A DNA stretch of 36,131 nucleotides. Origin: Meiothermus sp. CFH 77666 (lineage in GTDB: Bacteria; Deinococcota; Deinococci; Deinococcales; Thermaceae). Below, piece by piece: positions 25,783-33,925 of the stretch (position 1 is its first letter; every line of letters starts with the position of its first letter). Under the pieces are notes generated by a model. The model had not been told where the DNA came from and did not search any database. It was given only the letters and a program-made list of their open reading frames with translations. A program made the translations under genes and the position numbers. Location: NCBI RefSeq assembly GCF_017497985.1, contig NZ_JAGDFV010000029.1, forward strand, positions 1 through 36,131, written 5' to 3'.

Positions 25783-27192
25783 GTGCGGGCCCGCAACCTG
25801 ATTTTTTTCGCCTACGACGGCATGGGTTGGGAGGACTATGCCATTGCCCAGTATTACGCAAGGCGGGTGCTGGGTAAGCCGCTGGCCCTCGAGCGCTTCC
25901 TGGCTACCGGCATCAATGGCCTGCAAAACACCAACAGCCTGACCAGCTTCGTCACCGAGTCCAGTGCGGCCGGTAATGCCTGGAGTACCGGGGTCAAGAC
26001 CGTCAACGGCGGGCTGGCCATTCATGTAGATGGGCGCAAACTGACCCCCATCTTTGCCCTGGCCAAGCAGCAGGGCAAAGCGGTGGGCCTGGTTTCCACG
26101 GCCACCATTACCCACGCCACCCCGGCCAGCTTTGTGGTCTCCAACCCCGACCGCAATGCCGAAGAGGAAATCGCCCAACAGTATCTGGACTTTGGGGCCG
26201 AAGTGTATCTGGGCGGTGGGCAGCGCTTTTTCGACCCGGCAGTGCGCCGTGACAAAAAAGATATGTACGCCGAGTTCGCTGCCAAGGGCTACGCGGTGGC
26301 CAAAACCCCGGCTGAGATGGAAGCCGCCAATGCTTCCAAGCTGCTGGGGGTGTTCAGCAGCAGCCACGTGCCCTACGAGGTAGACCGCCGCTTCCAGAAC
26401 GCCAACGTGCCCAGCCTGGCCGCCATGACCCGCAAAGCCCTGCCCGTTCTGGCGGGCAAGCGCGAGGGCTTTGTGCTCCAGGTTGAGGCCGCCCGCATTG
26501 ACCACGCCAACCACCTCAACGACGCTGCTGCTAGTATGTGGGACATTCTGGCTGCCGACGAAGCCCTGGAAGTGGTGATGAACTTTGTGGATCAGAACCC
26601 CGATACCCTGCTCATCATTGGCTCGGATCACGTCTGCGGAGCACCGGCCCTGTATGGGGCCGGGTCGGTGTACCGAGCCGGCAGTGTGGGGATTGACCTG
26701 CTCAGAAATGAGAAAGGCTCGATTGAATTCATGTTGGGTCGGTTGGGCAACCAGCCCACCACGGAGAGCGTCACCGAGCTGTACCGCACTGTGAAGGGCA
26801 TTGCCCTCACGCCCGAACAAGCCCAGGCCGTGGTGGCAGCCATCACCCAGCGGGTTTTCCTGCCCGATGCTGTGGTGCGGGGTATCCAGCCTGCCAACAC
26901 CCTGGCCTGGGTGATGCGCCAGACCGATGCTGCTCAGGTCAACCGGCCTAACATCGGCTGGAACTCGGGCCAGCACACCGCAGGCCCCACCTTGTTCGGA
27001 CTCTACGGGCGGGGTGTAGGCGCAGCCCGCATCGGCCTGGTGGACAACACCTACAACTTTACCCTGATGACCCGTGCGTTGGGCATTCGCTTCCAGAACC
27101 CGGTGATGAGCGAGCAAGAGGCCCTCGAGGTGCTCAAAAGCCGCGCTGAGGTTCCCTGGAACCACCCCGACGATGCCCTGGCGCTGGCCTAA
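25783..27192 (+). CDS. Alkaline phosphatase, PhoA superfamily (body after the amber codon)
   Basis: 469 codons from GTG 25783, in frame with the leader at 25681; the full product would be about 503 codons. Catalytic elements are all visible: metal Asp in NLIFFAYDGMG, serine nucleophile in TESSAAGNAWSTG, ATITHATPASF, the Glu/Asp/His cluster in QVEAARIDHANH, LLIIGSDHVCG, and the zinc His in NSGQHTAGP. The enzyme should hydrolyse phosphomonoesters after export. The GTG has no ribosome site, so if the TAG is real the gene is probably inactive or makes an unexported product. A hairpin at 27209-27231 and a Rieske gene follow. Confidence 0.8.
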   Translation: MRARNLIFFAYDGMGWEDYAIAQYYARRVLGKPLALERFLATGINGLQNTNSLTSFVTESSAAGNAWSTGVKTVNGGLAIHVDGRKLTPIFALAKQQGKAVGLVSTATITHATPASFVVSNPDRNAEEEIAQQYLDFGAEVYLGGGQRFFDPAVRRDKKDMYAEFAAKGYAVAKTPAEMEAANASKLLGVFSSSHVPYEVDRRFQNANVPSLAAMTRKALPVLAGKREGFVLQVEAARIDHANHLNDAAASMWDILAADEALEVVMNFVDQNPDTLLIIGSDHVCGAPALYGAGSVYRAGSVGIDLLRNEKGSIEFMLGRLGNQPTTESVTELYRTVKGIALTPEQAQAVVAAITQRVFLPDAVVRGIQPANTLAWVMRQTDAAQVNRPNIGWNSGQHTAGPTLFGLYGRGVGAARIGLVDNTYNFTLMTRALGIRFQNPVMSEQEALEVLKSRAEVPWNHPDDALALA

Positions 27193-27208
27193 CTAAAACA
27201 ACCAGCGG

Positions 27209-27231
27209 GCAGGAGGCCACGCGCCTCCTGC
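27209..27231 (+). terminator. Hairpin between the phosphatase and Rieske genes
   Basis: GCAGGAGG and CCTCCTGC form a perfect 8-bp stem with a 7-nt loop. No T run follows, so partial attenuation or mRNA processing is as likely as termination. Confidence 0.45.
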
Positions 27232-27254
27232 CTGTGCTCAAAGGAGCCGACTGC

Positions 27255-27695
27255 ATGAACCGCCGTGAAGCCCACAAAACCCTCCTGGGAAGTGCCCTGG
27301 CCCTGGTGGGGAGCAAAGGGCTGGGTCAGTCTGTACCGTCAGCGGTACGCATCGCTGAAACATCCCGTTTGTCGGAAGTCTGGGCCGATGTACCGTTCAT
27401 GTTTGCGGGTCAGCCTGCCATTCTTGTGCGCGTGCCTGTTTCAAAGGAAGCTAACCCCCGAGTGTTCAGGGTCAGCGAGCAGGTCTATCTCACCGCTTAC
27501 TCGAGGATTTGCACTCATCTGGGTTGCACCGTCCCTTTACCTGACCGCGAGCAGAAAATCGAGTGCGGTTGCCACGGCAGTCGCTTCCGGGCCGACGGTC
27601 TGCTGGTAGGGGGCCCGGCGGACAGGCCGCTCCGTGCGATTCGTCTGGAACTGCGCGACGGGGCGGTCTGGGCGGTGGGGTGGTTGGACAACTGA
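27255..27695 (+). CDS. Tat-type Rieske [2Fe-2S] protein, partner of the PhoA-type phosphatase
   Basis: 146 residues. The N-terminus MNRREAHKTLLGSALALVGSKG is a twin-arginine-like signal. The cluster-binding residues are Cys86-x-His88 in CTHLGC and Cys104-x-x-His107 in CGCHGSRF, with disulfide cysteines 91 and 106. The domain is complete by the usual Rieske criteria. ATG 27255 has AAAGGAG upstream and lies 62 bp after the phosphatase stop. It is homologous to the Rieske protein at 23057-23485, and both sit directly behind a phosphatase gene. No cytochrome b, dioxygenase or molybdopterin oxidase partner is nearby, so its redox role is unknown. Confidence 0.85.
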   Translation: MNRREAHKTLLGSALALVGSKGLGQSVPSAVRIAETSRLSEVWADVPFMFAGQPAILVRVPVSKEANPRVFRVSEQVYLTAYSRICTHLGCTVPLPDREQKIECGCHGSRFRADGLLVGGPADRPLRAIRLELRDGAVWAVGWLDN

Positions 27696-27773
27696 AGGGA
27701 AATGGATTTTGCATACCTCCTGGACGTAAATCGGGTAAGATAATCACGCTAGACCCCAATTCAGGAGGTATGT

Positions 27774-28112
27774 ATGGCAGGCAAGTTTGTGCTCTCCACC
27801 ACCTCAGACGGGCAGTATATGTTCAACCTCAAGGCCGGCAACGGCGAAACCATCCTCACCAGTGAGCGCTACCAGACCAGGGACAGCGCCCTCAATGGTA
27901 TTGATTCTGTTCGCAAAAACGCTCTCCTGGACGAACGCTACGAGCGCCGCACGGCCAGCAACGGCGAACCATATTTCGTACTCAAGGCCGCCAACCACCA
28001 GGAAATTGGACGCAGCGAGATGTACAGCTCCGAGGTCGCTATGGAAAACGGAATTGCCTCGGTCAAGAAAAATGCGCCAGAGGCTACCCTGGACGACCAG
28101 ACCACCTCATAG
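27774..28112 (+). CDS. YegP-family protein (two DUF1508 repeats)
   Basis: 112 residues made of two tandem ~48-residue repeats: GKFVLSTTSDGQYMFNLKAGNGETILTSE... and RRTASNGEPYFVLKAANHQEIGRSE..., each ending in an xGIxSVRKNA/xGIASVKKNA motif. This is the DUF1508/YegP fold, small soluble proteins of unknown function. AGGAGGT lies 4-5 nt before the ATG. A possible -10 (TAAGAT at about 27736) is upstream without a clear -35. The 3' end overlaps the DUF309 gene by 6 bp in convergent orientation. Confidence 0.9.
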   Translation: MAGKFVLSTTSDGQYMFNLKAGNGETILTSERYQTRDSALNGIDSVRKNALLDERYERRTASNGEPYFVLKAANHQEIGRSEMYSSEVAMENGIASVKKNAPEATLDDQTTS

Positions 28113-28448
28113 CAACGGAAAGTCAGGCAGGCTTTGCAGCTCACGTTCCAGCGCAAGGCGCACCTCTTCCACCAGGGCTTTCACCCGGATCCCCTGATAG
28201 TTTGCGGGGATTCCATCCAGGTGTTTCAGGGCCTTATCGAAGTTACGCCAGCCGCCTGTGGAGCTGCTCTTGGCCTTGTGCAAAGCGGCAGCCAGCAAGA
28301 TGATGCCGTGAGTCAGTGCCCGGTCTGGGCCCGCGAGTCGTATCCACAGAGGCTCTAGAGCCTCATGAACCTCCCAGAATAAACCCTGGTTCCACAGGTT
28401 CAAGGCCTCGAGGTACTCCGGGGTACGTAGCAAATCAATTTCCCGCAC
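28107..28448 (-). CDS. DUF309 protein
   Basis: 113 residues, all-helical. The signature is ALNLWNQGLFWEVHEALEPLW (about 15-35), where the WEVHE helix is the most conserved part of DUF309. HGIILLAAALHKAK follows in the middle. Function unknown. The start is GTG 28446-28448. TACACT lies exactly 7 nt upstream and TTGGCA 18 nt beyond, a near-consensus leaderless promoter. It diverges from trxA and its end overlaps the YegP-like gene. Confidence 0.9.
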   Translation of the reverse strand: MREIDLLRTPEYLEALNLWNQGLFWEVHEALEPLWIRLAGPDRALTHGIILLAAALHKAKSSSTGGWRNFDKALKHLDGIPANYQGIRVKALVEEVRLALERELQSLPDFPLL

Positions 28449-28455
28449 TATAAAA

Positions 28456-28485
28456 AGTGTATCGGCTTCCCCTATGGCTTGCCAA
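28456..28485 (-). promoter_or_regulatory. Leaderless promoter of the DUF309 gene
   Basis: TTGGCA, 18-nt spacer, TACACT, 7 nt, then GTG start on the minus strand. This is one of the best promoter matches in the window. Confidence 0.65.
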
Positions 28486-28547
28486 CAGTGCTAAAGTGTA
28501 CAACCGGAAGGGCTGTAGCCCTGGCCCAGTGTGAGAGGTAAATCGCT

Positions 28548-28880
28548 ATGGCAAAACCCATCGAAGTGAACGATGCCAACTTTGACGAAATCCTGAAGCA
28601 GAATCAGTTTGTGCTGGTGGATTTCTGGGCCGAGTGGTGTGGCCCTTGCCGTATGGTGGCCCCGGTCATGGAAGACCTGGCCAAAGAGTACGAAGGCAGA
28701 TTGAAAGTGGCCAAGCTGGATGTGGACTCCAACCCCCAGACCGCCATGAAGTTTCGGGTGATGAGCATTCCCACCATCATTCTGTTCAAGAATGGTCAGC
28801 CGGTGGAGGTTATGGTGGGAGCGGCCCCCAAGAATAGCTTTGTGGCCCGCCTGAACAAGCACCTGCCGGTCAGTGCCTAA
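28548..28880 (+). CDS. trxA: Thioredoxin
   Basis: 110-residue thioredoxin with the active site WCGPC (Cys31-Gly-Pro-Cys34). VLVDFWAEW precedes it, [22 protein letters not shown] contains the cis-Pro after MSI, and [13 protein letters not shown] follows. It is cytoplasmic and reduces protein disulfides. GAGAGGT lies 8 nt before the ATG. A strong hairpin with a T run follows. Confidence 0.97.
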   Translation: MAKPIEVNDANFDEILKQNQFVLVDFWAEWCGPCRMVAPVMEDLAKEYEGRLKVAKLDVDSNPQTAMKFRVMSIPTIILFKNGQPVEVMVGAAPKNSFVARLNKHLPVSA

Positions 28881-28891
28881 GCGCCGTTTAT

Positions 28892-28926
28892 CCAACCCCT
28901 CCCCACCGGGAGGGTCTGTTGGTTTT
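28892..28926 (+). terminator. Rho-independent terminator of trxA
   Basis: CCCTCCC (28897-28903) pairs with GGGAGGG (28908-28914), with weaker outer pairing CCAAC/GTTGG, followed by TTTT. Confidence 0.7.
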
Positions 28927-28936
28927 GCCACAGGGG

Positions 28937-29074
28937 ATTAGAGCGCTTTTCACAAAAACCGAGCCATCCGGGATGAAGAGCTCTTTGTTCTGGATAGAAC
29001 TGTGGCCGCCGGGAAACTCGAAACCCAAGCACCCGTGGGCCGGGCCCGGCCTACGCTTGGGTGTGTAACATGCG
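28937..29074 (+). repeat. Dispersed intergenic repeat, copy C
   Basis: Begins ATTAGAGCGCTTTTCACA and passes GAGCCATCCGGG, AACTGTGGCCGCC and GGGAAACTCGAAACCCAAGC. It continues with the palindromic GGGCCGGGCCCGGCC and ends GTGTGTAACATGCG. It is the fullest plus-strand copy and lies between trxA and the P450 gene. Confidence 0.8.
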
Positions 29075-29143
29075 CTTGGGCCGAGACGTACTCTCGTTTT
29101 CGCGGGCGGCCACGTCTGGGAAAAGCGCGATATGCTGTTGGCG

Positions 29144-30370
29144 ATGCAAACCTATCACCTCAACATCAACGACCCCGCGTTCGTTCGCGACCCCTACCCC
29201 ACCCTGGCGCACCTGCGGGAGCACCTGCCGGTCTTCTACGACGAGGTCTGGAACAAGGTCTTTTTCCTGCGCTACGAAGATATTGCCAACCTGTTGCGGG
29301 ATAAACGGCTGGGCCGCTCGATTACCCACATTCTTTCCCGCGATGAGCTGGGCTGGCCCCCGCCCAACCCCCTGACCCGCGACTTCGACCATTTTCAGGA
29401 AAACCACATGCTCGACAGCGAGCCCCCCAAGCACACCCGCCTCAAGGGCCTGATGCTGAAAGCCTTTACCCCGGCCCGGGTGGAAGGGCTCAGGAGCAAA
29501 ATCCAGAAGATTGTGAACAGCTTGCTCGACCGTGCAGAGGATCGGGGCCGGATGGACTTGCTGGCCGATTACGCCGAGCCCCTGCCGGTAACGGTGATTG
29601 CCGAGCTCTTAGGCGTTCCCGAAGAAGACCGCCCCCTCTTGCGCCCCTGGTCGGCCAAAATTGTGAAGCTCTATGAGCTGGGCTACACCGACGAGCAGGC
29701 CAAAGAGGCCAACCAGGCGGTGGTGGAGTTCTCGAGCTACATCAAGCAACTGGCCGACGAACGCCGCAAAAAGCCCGGCGAAGACCTGATTTCGGCGCTG
29801 GTACAGGTCGAAGAACAGGGTGACAAGCTCACCCCCGACGAGCTGGTGGCCAACTGCATTTTGCTCCTGAACGCCGGCCACGAGGCCACCGTGAACGGCA
29901 CCACGGCGGGTTTTCTGGCCCTGGCCCGCAATCCCGACCAGATGGCGCGGGCTCAAGAGGCTGCCGCCAGGAACCAGCCCGAGTTCTTCAAGCTGGCCGT
30001 AGAGGAGCTGCTGCGCTTCGATACCCCCCTGCCCATGTTCGAGCGCTGGGTGCTGGAAGATCTGGACTACAAAGGTATTCCGTTGCGGCGTGGTCAGGAG
30101 GTAGCCCTGATGTACGCCTCCGGCAACCGCGACCCGCGCAAGTTTGCCAACCCCGACCAGCTCGACCTGACCCGCTTGGAAAACCAACACCTAACCTTTG
30201 GGCTGGGCATCCACTACTGCATCGGGGCGCCGCTGGCCCGCCTCGAGCTGCAAACCTCCTTCCAGACCCTGCTCAAGCGGCTCCCGAACATTCATCTGGC
30301 CGCCGACCAGATCGAGTACACGGGCGGGTTTGTCATCCGGGGCCACAAGGCCATGCCGGTCGCCTGGTGA
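29144..30370 (+). CDS. Cytochrome P450 (bacterial class I type)
   Basis: 408-residue soluble P450. Landmarks in order: LDSEPPKHTRLKGLMLKAFTP (C-helix region), the I-helix oxygen-activation motif LLLNAGHEATVNG, the K-helix ExxR in EELLRFDTP, and the heme loop FGLGIHYCIGAPLARLE with axial Cys359. It resembles the CYP107-like bacterial group, which relies on separate ferredoxin and reductase partners; none is adjacent. ATG 29144 was preferred over 29132 because TATGCT lies exactly 7 nt upstream, as for other leaderless genes here. Substrate unknown. A hairpin follows at 30400-30419. Confidence 0.93.
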   Translation: MQTYHLNINDPAFVRDPYPTLAHLREHLPVFYDEVWNKVFFLRYEDIANLLRDKRLGRSITHILSRDELGWPPPNPLTRDFDHFQENHMLDSEPPKHTRLKGLMLKAFTPARVEGLRSKIQKIVNSLLDRAEDRGRMDLLADYAEPLPVTVIAELLGVPEEDRPLLRPWSAKIVKLYELGYTDEQAKEANQAVVEFSSYIKQLADERRKKPGEDLISALVQVEEQGDKLTPDELVANCILLLNAGHEATVNGTTAGFLALARNPDQMARAQEAAARNQPEFFKLAVEELLRFDTPLPMFERWVLEDLDYKGIPLRRGQEVALMYASGNRDPRKFANPDQLDLTRLENQHLTFGLGIHYCIGAPLARLELQTSFQTLLKRLPNIHLAADQIEYTGGFVIRGHKAMPVAW

Positions 30371-30374
30371 TGCC

Positions 30375-30528
30375 CACTTCACCTGGACAGTCGTCTTTTA
30401 GGGGCGTTCCCACGCCCCCTCATCCGGCAACACCCCAGGCAGGGTCAATGGTGTTCCCGTCACTGTTCGTAAATAGCGAGGGTGAAGTGTTGCCACCTTC
30501 TCCCGCAAGGGGCGAAGGAAAGGGGTTC
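30375..30528. repeat. Palindromic spacer cluster between P450 and plsX
   Basis: CACTTCACC (30375-30383) is inverted as GGTGAAGTG (30481-30489), and GGCAACAC (30427-30434) as GTGTTGCC (30487-30494). A further small palindrome CCTTC...GAAGG covers 30496-30528 and resembles the purF/purQ insertions. The spacer may be an assembly of short mobile palindromes. Confidence 0.45.
30400..30419 (+). terminator. Hairpin after the P450 gene
   Basis: AGGGGCGT pairs with ACGCCCCT around a TCCC loop, 30 bp after the stop codon. No T run follows on the plus strand; on the minus strand the stem is followed by AAAAG. Confidence 0.5.
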
Positions 30529-30550
30529 ATTTGGTGTAAGTGGCTATTCC

Positions 30551-30579
30551 TTCCAGCATTAGGCTCTGGGCTTTAGGCT
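30551..30579 (+). promoter_or_regulatory. Possible leaderless promoter of plsX
   Basis: TTCCAG (30551-30556), 17 nt, TAGGCT (30574-30579), 7 nt, ATG. The spacer itself repeats 'taggct'-like words, so the match could partly reflect the low-complexity repeat. Confidence 0.45.
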
Positions 30580-30586
30580 ATATCCC

Positions 30587-31573
30587 ATGAAACCCATTGC
30601 CCTGGATGCCATGGGGGGCGACCATGCCCCCAAGGTCACGGTAGAAGGTGCGCTCCTGGCCCAAAGCCAGGGGATTCCGGTGGTGCTGGTGGGCCCTACC
30701 GATACGCTAAAGGAGGAACTGCGGAAACAGGGGGGCGACCTGCCCATCGTGGAAGCCCCCGAGTACATCACCATGCAAGACCACGCCACCGATGTGCGCA
30801 AGAAGCGACGCGCTTCTATAAACGTCTGCATGGAGCTGGTTAAGCAAAAGGAGGCCTCGGCGGTGGTGGCCATGGGGCACACCGGGGCCACGTTGGCCTC
30901 GGCGCTCTTTAACCTGGGGCGCATTAAGGGGGTGGATCGGCCCACATTGCTCATCGAACTACCCAGCGAAAGAGGCCGCACCTACCTGACCGATGGCGGC
31001 GCCAACGTGGACTGCCGCCCTGAGTGGCTGGTGCAGTTTGCGGTTATGGCCACCGCGTATGCCCAGGCCCAGGGGGTCGAAAGCCCCAGCGTAGGGCTGC
31101 TCTCCATCGGCGAGGAAGAGGAAAAGGGCAACGAACTGACCCTAAAAACCTTTCCGCTGCTCAAGGCCACACCGGGTATTCGCTTCTATGGCAATGTGGA
31201 AGGGCGCGACATCTTCAAAGGTACCACCGATATTGTGGTCACCGACGGCTATACCGGCAACGTGGTGCTCAAGCTTTCCGAGGGTGAGGCCCGTACCCTT
31301 TTCAAGTGGGTACGGGAGGCCCTGAGCGGGGGTTCTTTGCTCACCAAACTGGGGGCCTTGTTGGTGCGAGGGGCCTTGCAGGGCTTGCGGGCCAGGATGG
31401 ACCCTGCCGAGTACGGTGCGATGCCGCTACTGGGGGTGGAAGGCCCGGTGTTCATCGGCCACGGCTCCGCCGATGGGCGGGCTGTACAGAGCGCCCTTCG
31501 CAAGGCAAAGGGTGTGGTGGAGGCGGGTCTGGTGGAGCGGGTGCGGGTTGGTATTGCCCAGTTAGCGGTTTAG
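30587..31573 (+). CDS. plsX: Phosphate acyltransferase PlsX
   Basis: 328 residues. It makes acyl-phosphate from acyl-ACP for phospholipid synthesis and associates peripherally with the membrane. MKPIALDAMGGDHAPKVTVEGA at the N-terminus, AVVAMGHTGATLASALFNLGRI, DGGANVDCRPEWLVQFA, and VTDGYTGNVVLKLSEG are hallmark PlsX blocks. No other lipid genes (fabH, fabD) follow, although plsX is often next to them. An mscS-type gene starts 33 nt downstream in the same direction. Confidence 0.96.
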   Translation: MKPIALDAMGGDHAPKVTVEGALLAQSQGIPVVLVGPTDTLKEELRKQGGDLPIVEAPEYITMQDHATDVRKKRRASINVCMELVKQKEASAVVAMGHTGATLASALFNLGRIKGVDRPTLLIELPSERGRTYLTDGGANVDCRPEWLVQFAVMATAYAQAQGVESPSVGLLSIGEEEEKGNELTLKTFPLLKATPGIRFYGNVEGRDIFKGTTDIVVTDGYTGNVVLKLSEGEARTLFKWVREALSGGSLLTKLGALLVRGALQGLRARMDPAEYGAMPLLGVEGPVFIGHGSADGRAVQSALRKAKGVVEAGLVERVRVGIAQLAV

Positions 31574-31606
31574 CGTAGAACAGCAGGGGAGGAGGAATCA
31601 CAAGCG

Positions 31607-32659
31607 ATGGAGACCTCGAGCGTCTGGCTACGCACCATTGTCAGCATCGGCCTTTTGATTCTGGGTTTCTGGGTTGGGCGGGGCGGCATGGGCCTCCTGA
31701 CCTGGCTGGGCCGCCTGACCCCGGACGAGCGGGATGACCGCTACTGGCGGGTGGTGGGCTGGCTGTGGTGGGGGGTTACGGGGCTGATGATAGCCTCACT
31801 CATATTACATGTCTGGGAGGTGGTACTCGAGCCCCTGCACGGCTGGGGCCGCACCCTGTATGTCTGGCTGGGCGAGCGCGGCCTGGCGGTGCTGCTGATT
31901 GCCGGGGCCACCTCGCTGGCGCTGCGCCTGGTGCCCCGCCTGTTGCAGCGCGTGCCGGTGGGCACCGGCGAGTTCAGCCGCGAGCAGGTGCGGGCCCAGA
32001 CCCTCAAGAGCGTGCTGGAGTCGGTCTTGCAGGTCTTGATTGTGGTGCTGGGCGTGCTCTTTGCCCTCTCGAACCTGGGCCTGAACGTGACCGCCTTGCT
32101 GGCCGGGGCCGGAGTGGTGGGGCTCGGTATCTCGCTGGCCGCACAGAACCTGATCCGGGACGTGCTTAATGGCTTCTTTATCCTGCTGGAAGACCAGTAC
32201 GGGGTGGGCGATGTAATCACGGTGGGCCAGCTTTCCGGCGGGGTGGAGCGCTTCAACCTGCGGATTACCGTGTTGCGCGACCTCGAGGGCCGGGTGCACT
32301 TTATCCCCAACTCCACCATCCAGCAGGTCACGGTGATGAGCCGCGACTGGGCCCGGGCGGTGGTGGATGTCTCGGTGGCCTATGAAACGCCGGTGGACAG
32401 GGCCCTGGAGGTTATACGCTCGGAGGCCGAGGCCTTTTACCACGACCCCGTGTGGCGCGATAAGTTCACCGACCAGCCCCCCGAGACCCTGGGCATCCAG
32501 CAACTGGCCGACTCGGGCATCCTGATTCGGGTGCTGTTCAACGCCAAGCCCAAAGAACAGTGGGCCATTGGCCGGGAGTTCCGCCGCCGCATCAAGCTGC
32601 GCCTCGATGCCGAGGGAATCGCGATTCCCTACCCCACCCGGCGCATCGTCAACACCTGA
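31607..32659 (+). CDS. MscS-family mechanosensitive channel
   Basis: 350 residues. Three hydrophobic segments lie at about 8-28, 46-68 and 85-105. The pore-lining helix follows at about 140-185 (ALLAGAGVVGLGISLAAQNLIRDVLNGFFILLEDQYGVGDVI), a region highly conserved in MscS. The beta domain HFIPNSTIQQVTVMSRDWARA and the C-terminal alpha/beta domain complete it. It likely releases solutes on osmotic downshock. GGAGGA lies about 11 nt before the ATG. It is probably co-transcribed with plsX. Confidence 0.92.
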   Translation: METSSVWLRTIVSIGLLILGFWVGRGGMGLLTWLGRLTPDERDDRYWRVVGWLWWGVTGLMIASLILHVWEVVLEPLHGWGRTLYVWLGERGLAVLLIAGATSLALRLVPRLLQRVPVGTGEFSREQVRAQTLKSVLESVLQVLIVVLGVLFALSNLGLNVTALLAGAGVVGLGISLAAQNLIRDVLNGFFILLEDQYGVGDVITVGQLSGGVERFNLRITVLRDLEGRVHFIPNSTIQQVTVMSRDWARAVVDVSVAYETPVDRALEVIRSEAEAFYHDPVWRDKFTDQPPETLGIQQLADSGILIRVLFNAKPKEQWAIGREFRRRIKLRLDAEGIAIPYPTRRIVNT

Positions 32660-32696
32660 ACCTGTTTGTGTGCAACCCCCGCATAGAATGAGGGGG

Positions 32697-33917
32697 ATGA
32701 AAACCTGCGATTACCTGATTATCGGTGGGGGCATTGTGGGCCTGACCATTGCCCTCGAGCTCAAGAAGCGCAACCGAACCGCGAGCATTGTGGTGCTGGA
32801 GAAAGAACCGGAACTGGCCGTTCACGGTTCGGGGCGCAACTCCGGGGTGCTGCATGCCGGTTTTTACTACACTGCCGACTCGCTCAAGGCCCGCTTTACC
32901 CGTGATGGCAACGCCCGCTGGAAACAGTTTGTAGAGGAGCGCGGTCTGAAAATCAACCGCTGCGGCAAGCTGGTGGTGGCCAAAAACGAGCAGGAAGTGG
33001 AGGGGCTGCGCGAACTCAAGCGCCGGGGCGACCTGAACGGGGTCGAGACCTATCTGATTCCCCTCGAGGAGGCCAAGAAAATCGAGCCCAGGGTCAAAAC
33101 CACCGAGCTGGCCCTGTGGTCGCCCAACACCGCTACCGTAGACCCCAAGGAATGCATGGCGGCCATTGCGGCGGAGTGCCAGGCCCAGGGGATTGAAATT
33201 CGCCTGAACAGCCCCTACCAGGCGCGGCGCGGCCAGGATGTCATCACACCCCAGGAGGTCTACAGCGCGGGCTTTGTGGTCAATGCTGCGGGGCTTCATG
33301 CCGACAAGGTCGCCCACGACTTTGGCATCGGGCTGCGTTACCGCATTCTGCCTTTCAAGGGCCTGTATGTGTATGGCTCCGAGCCAGTGGGAGCGCTGCG
33401 AACCAACATCTACCCGGTGCCCGACCTGCGCAACACCTTCCTGGGCGTCCACTTTACCGTTACGGTGGATGGCAAAGCCAAAATTGGCCCCACCGCTATC
33501 CCCGCCTTCTGGCGCGAGAACTACGAGGGGCTCAAAGGCTTCGATGCCGCCGAAGCCCTCTCCATTCTGCGCGACGAAGCCATTTTGTTTTTCCGCAACG
33601 ACTTCAACTTCCGGGGGATTGCCCTCGAGGAAATCAAAAAATACTCCCAGGCTTACCTGGTCAGGCAGGCCTCGGCCCTGCTCGAGGGGGTCAGGCTGGA
33701 AAACTACCGCACCTGGGGCCGCCCTGGCATCCGCGCCCAGCTCTACGACCACCAGGACAAAAAACTGGTGATGGACTTCATGCTCGAGGGCAACCCGGAG
33801 AGCCTGCACGTGTTGAACGCCATCTCGCCGGCCTGGACCGCCTCCATGCCCTTTGCCGAGTATGTGGTGGATCAGATCGAGGCCTTGCACAAGGGTAAAG
33901 AGGTGGCAAAGGCGTAA
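32697..33917 (+). CDS. lhgO: L-2-hydroxyglutarate oxidase (LhgO), FAD-dependent
   Basis: 406-residue DAO-superfamily flavoprotein. The FAD-binding Rossmann motif is CDYLIIGGGIVGLTIALEL at residues 3-21. GSGRNSGVLHAGFYYTADSLKA is the diagnostic LhgO/L2HGDH segment. PNTATVDPKE, AGFVVNAAGLHADKVA and PAWTASMPFAEYV near the C-terminus also fit. It oxidises L-2-hydroxyglutarate to 2-oxoglutarate, passing electrons to the quinone pool in characterised members. ATG 32697 was chosen; TAGAAT (32684-32689) lies exactly 7 nt upstream. An in-frame ATG at 32688 is an alternative. Confidence 0.92.
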   Translation: MKTCDYLIIGGGIVGLTIALELKKRNRTASIVVLEKEPELAVHGSGRNSGVLHAGFYYTADSLKARFTRDGNARWKQFVEERGLKINRCGKLVVAKNEQEVEGLRELKRRGDLNGVETYLIPLEEAKKIEPRVKTTELALWSPNTATVDPKECMAAIAAECQAQGIEIRLNSPYQARRGQDVITPQEVYSAGFVVNAAGLHADKVAHDFGIGLRYRILPFKGLYVYGSEPVGALRTNIYPVPDLRNTFLGVHFTVTVDGKAKIGPTAIPAFWRENYEGLKGFDAAEALSILRDEAILFFRNDFNFRGIALEEIKKYSQAYLVRQASALLEGVRLENYRTWGRPGIRAQLYDHQDKKLVMDFMLEGNPESLHVLNAISPAWTASMPFAEYVVDQIEALHKGKEVAKA

Positions 33918-33925
33918 CGAGCGTC

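Noticed and set aside
25609-27165. 518-codon minus-strand open frame opposite the PhoA-type phosphatase
   Set aside because: No motif and antisense composition. The plus strand carries all catalytic residues of an alkaline phosphatase.
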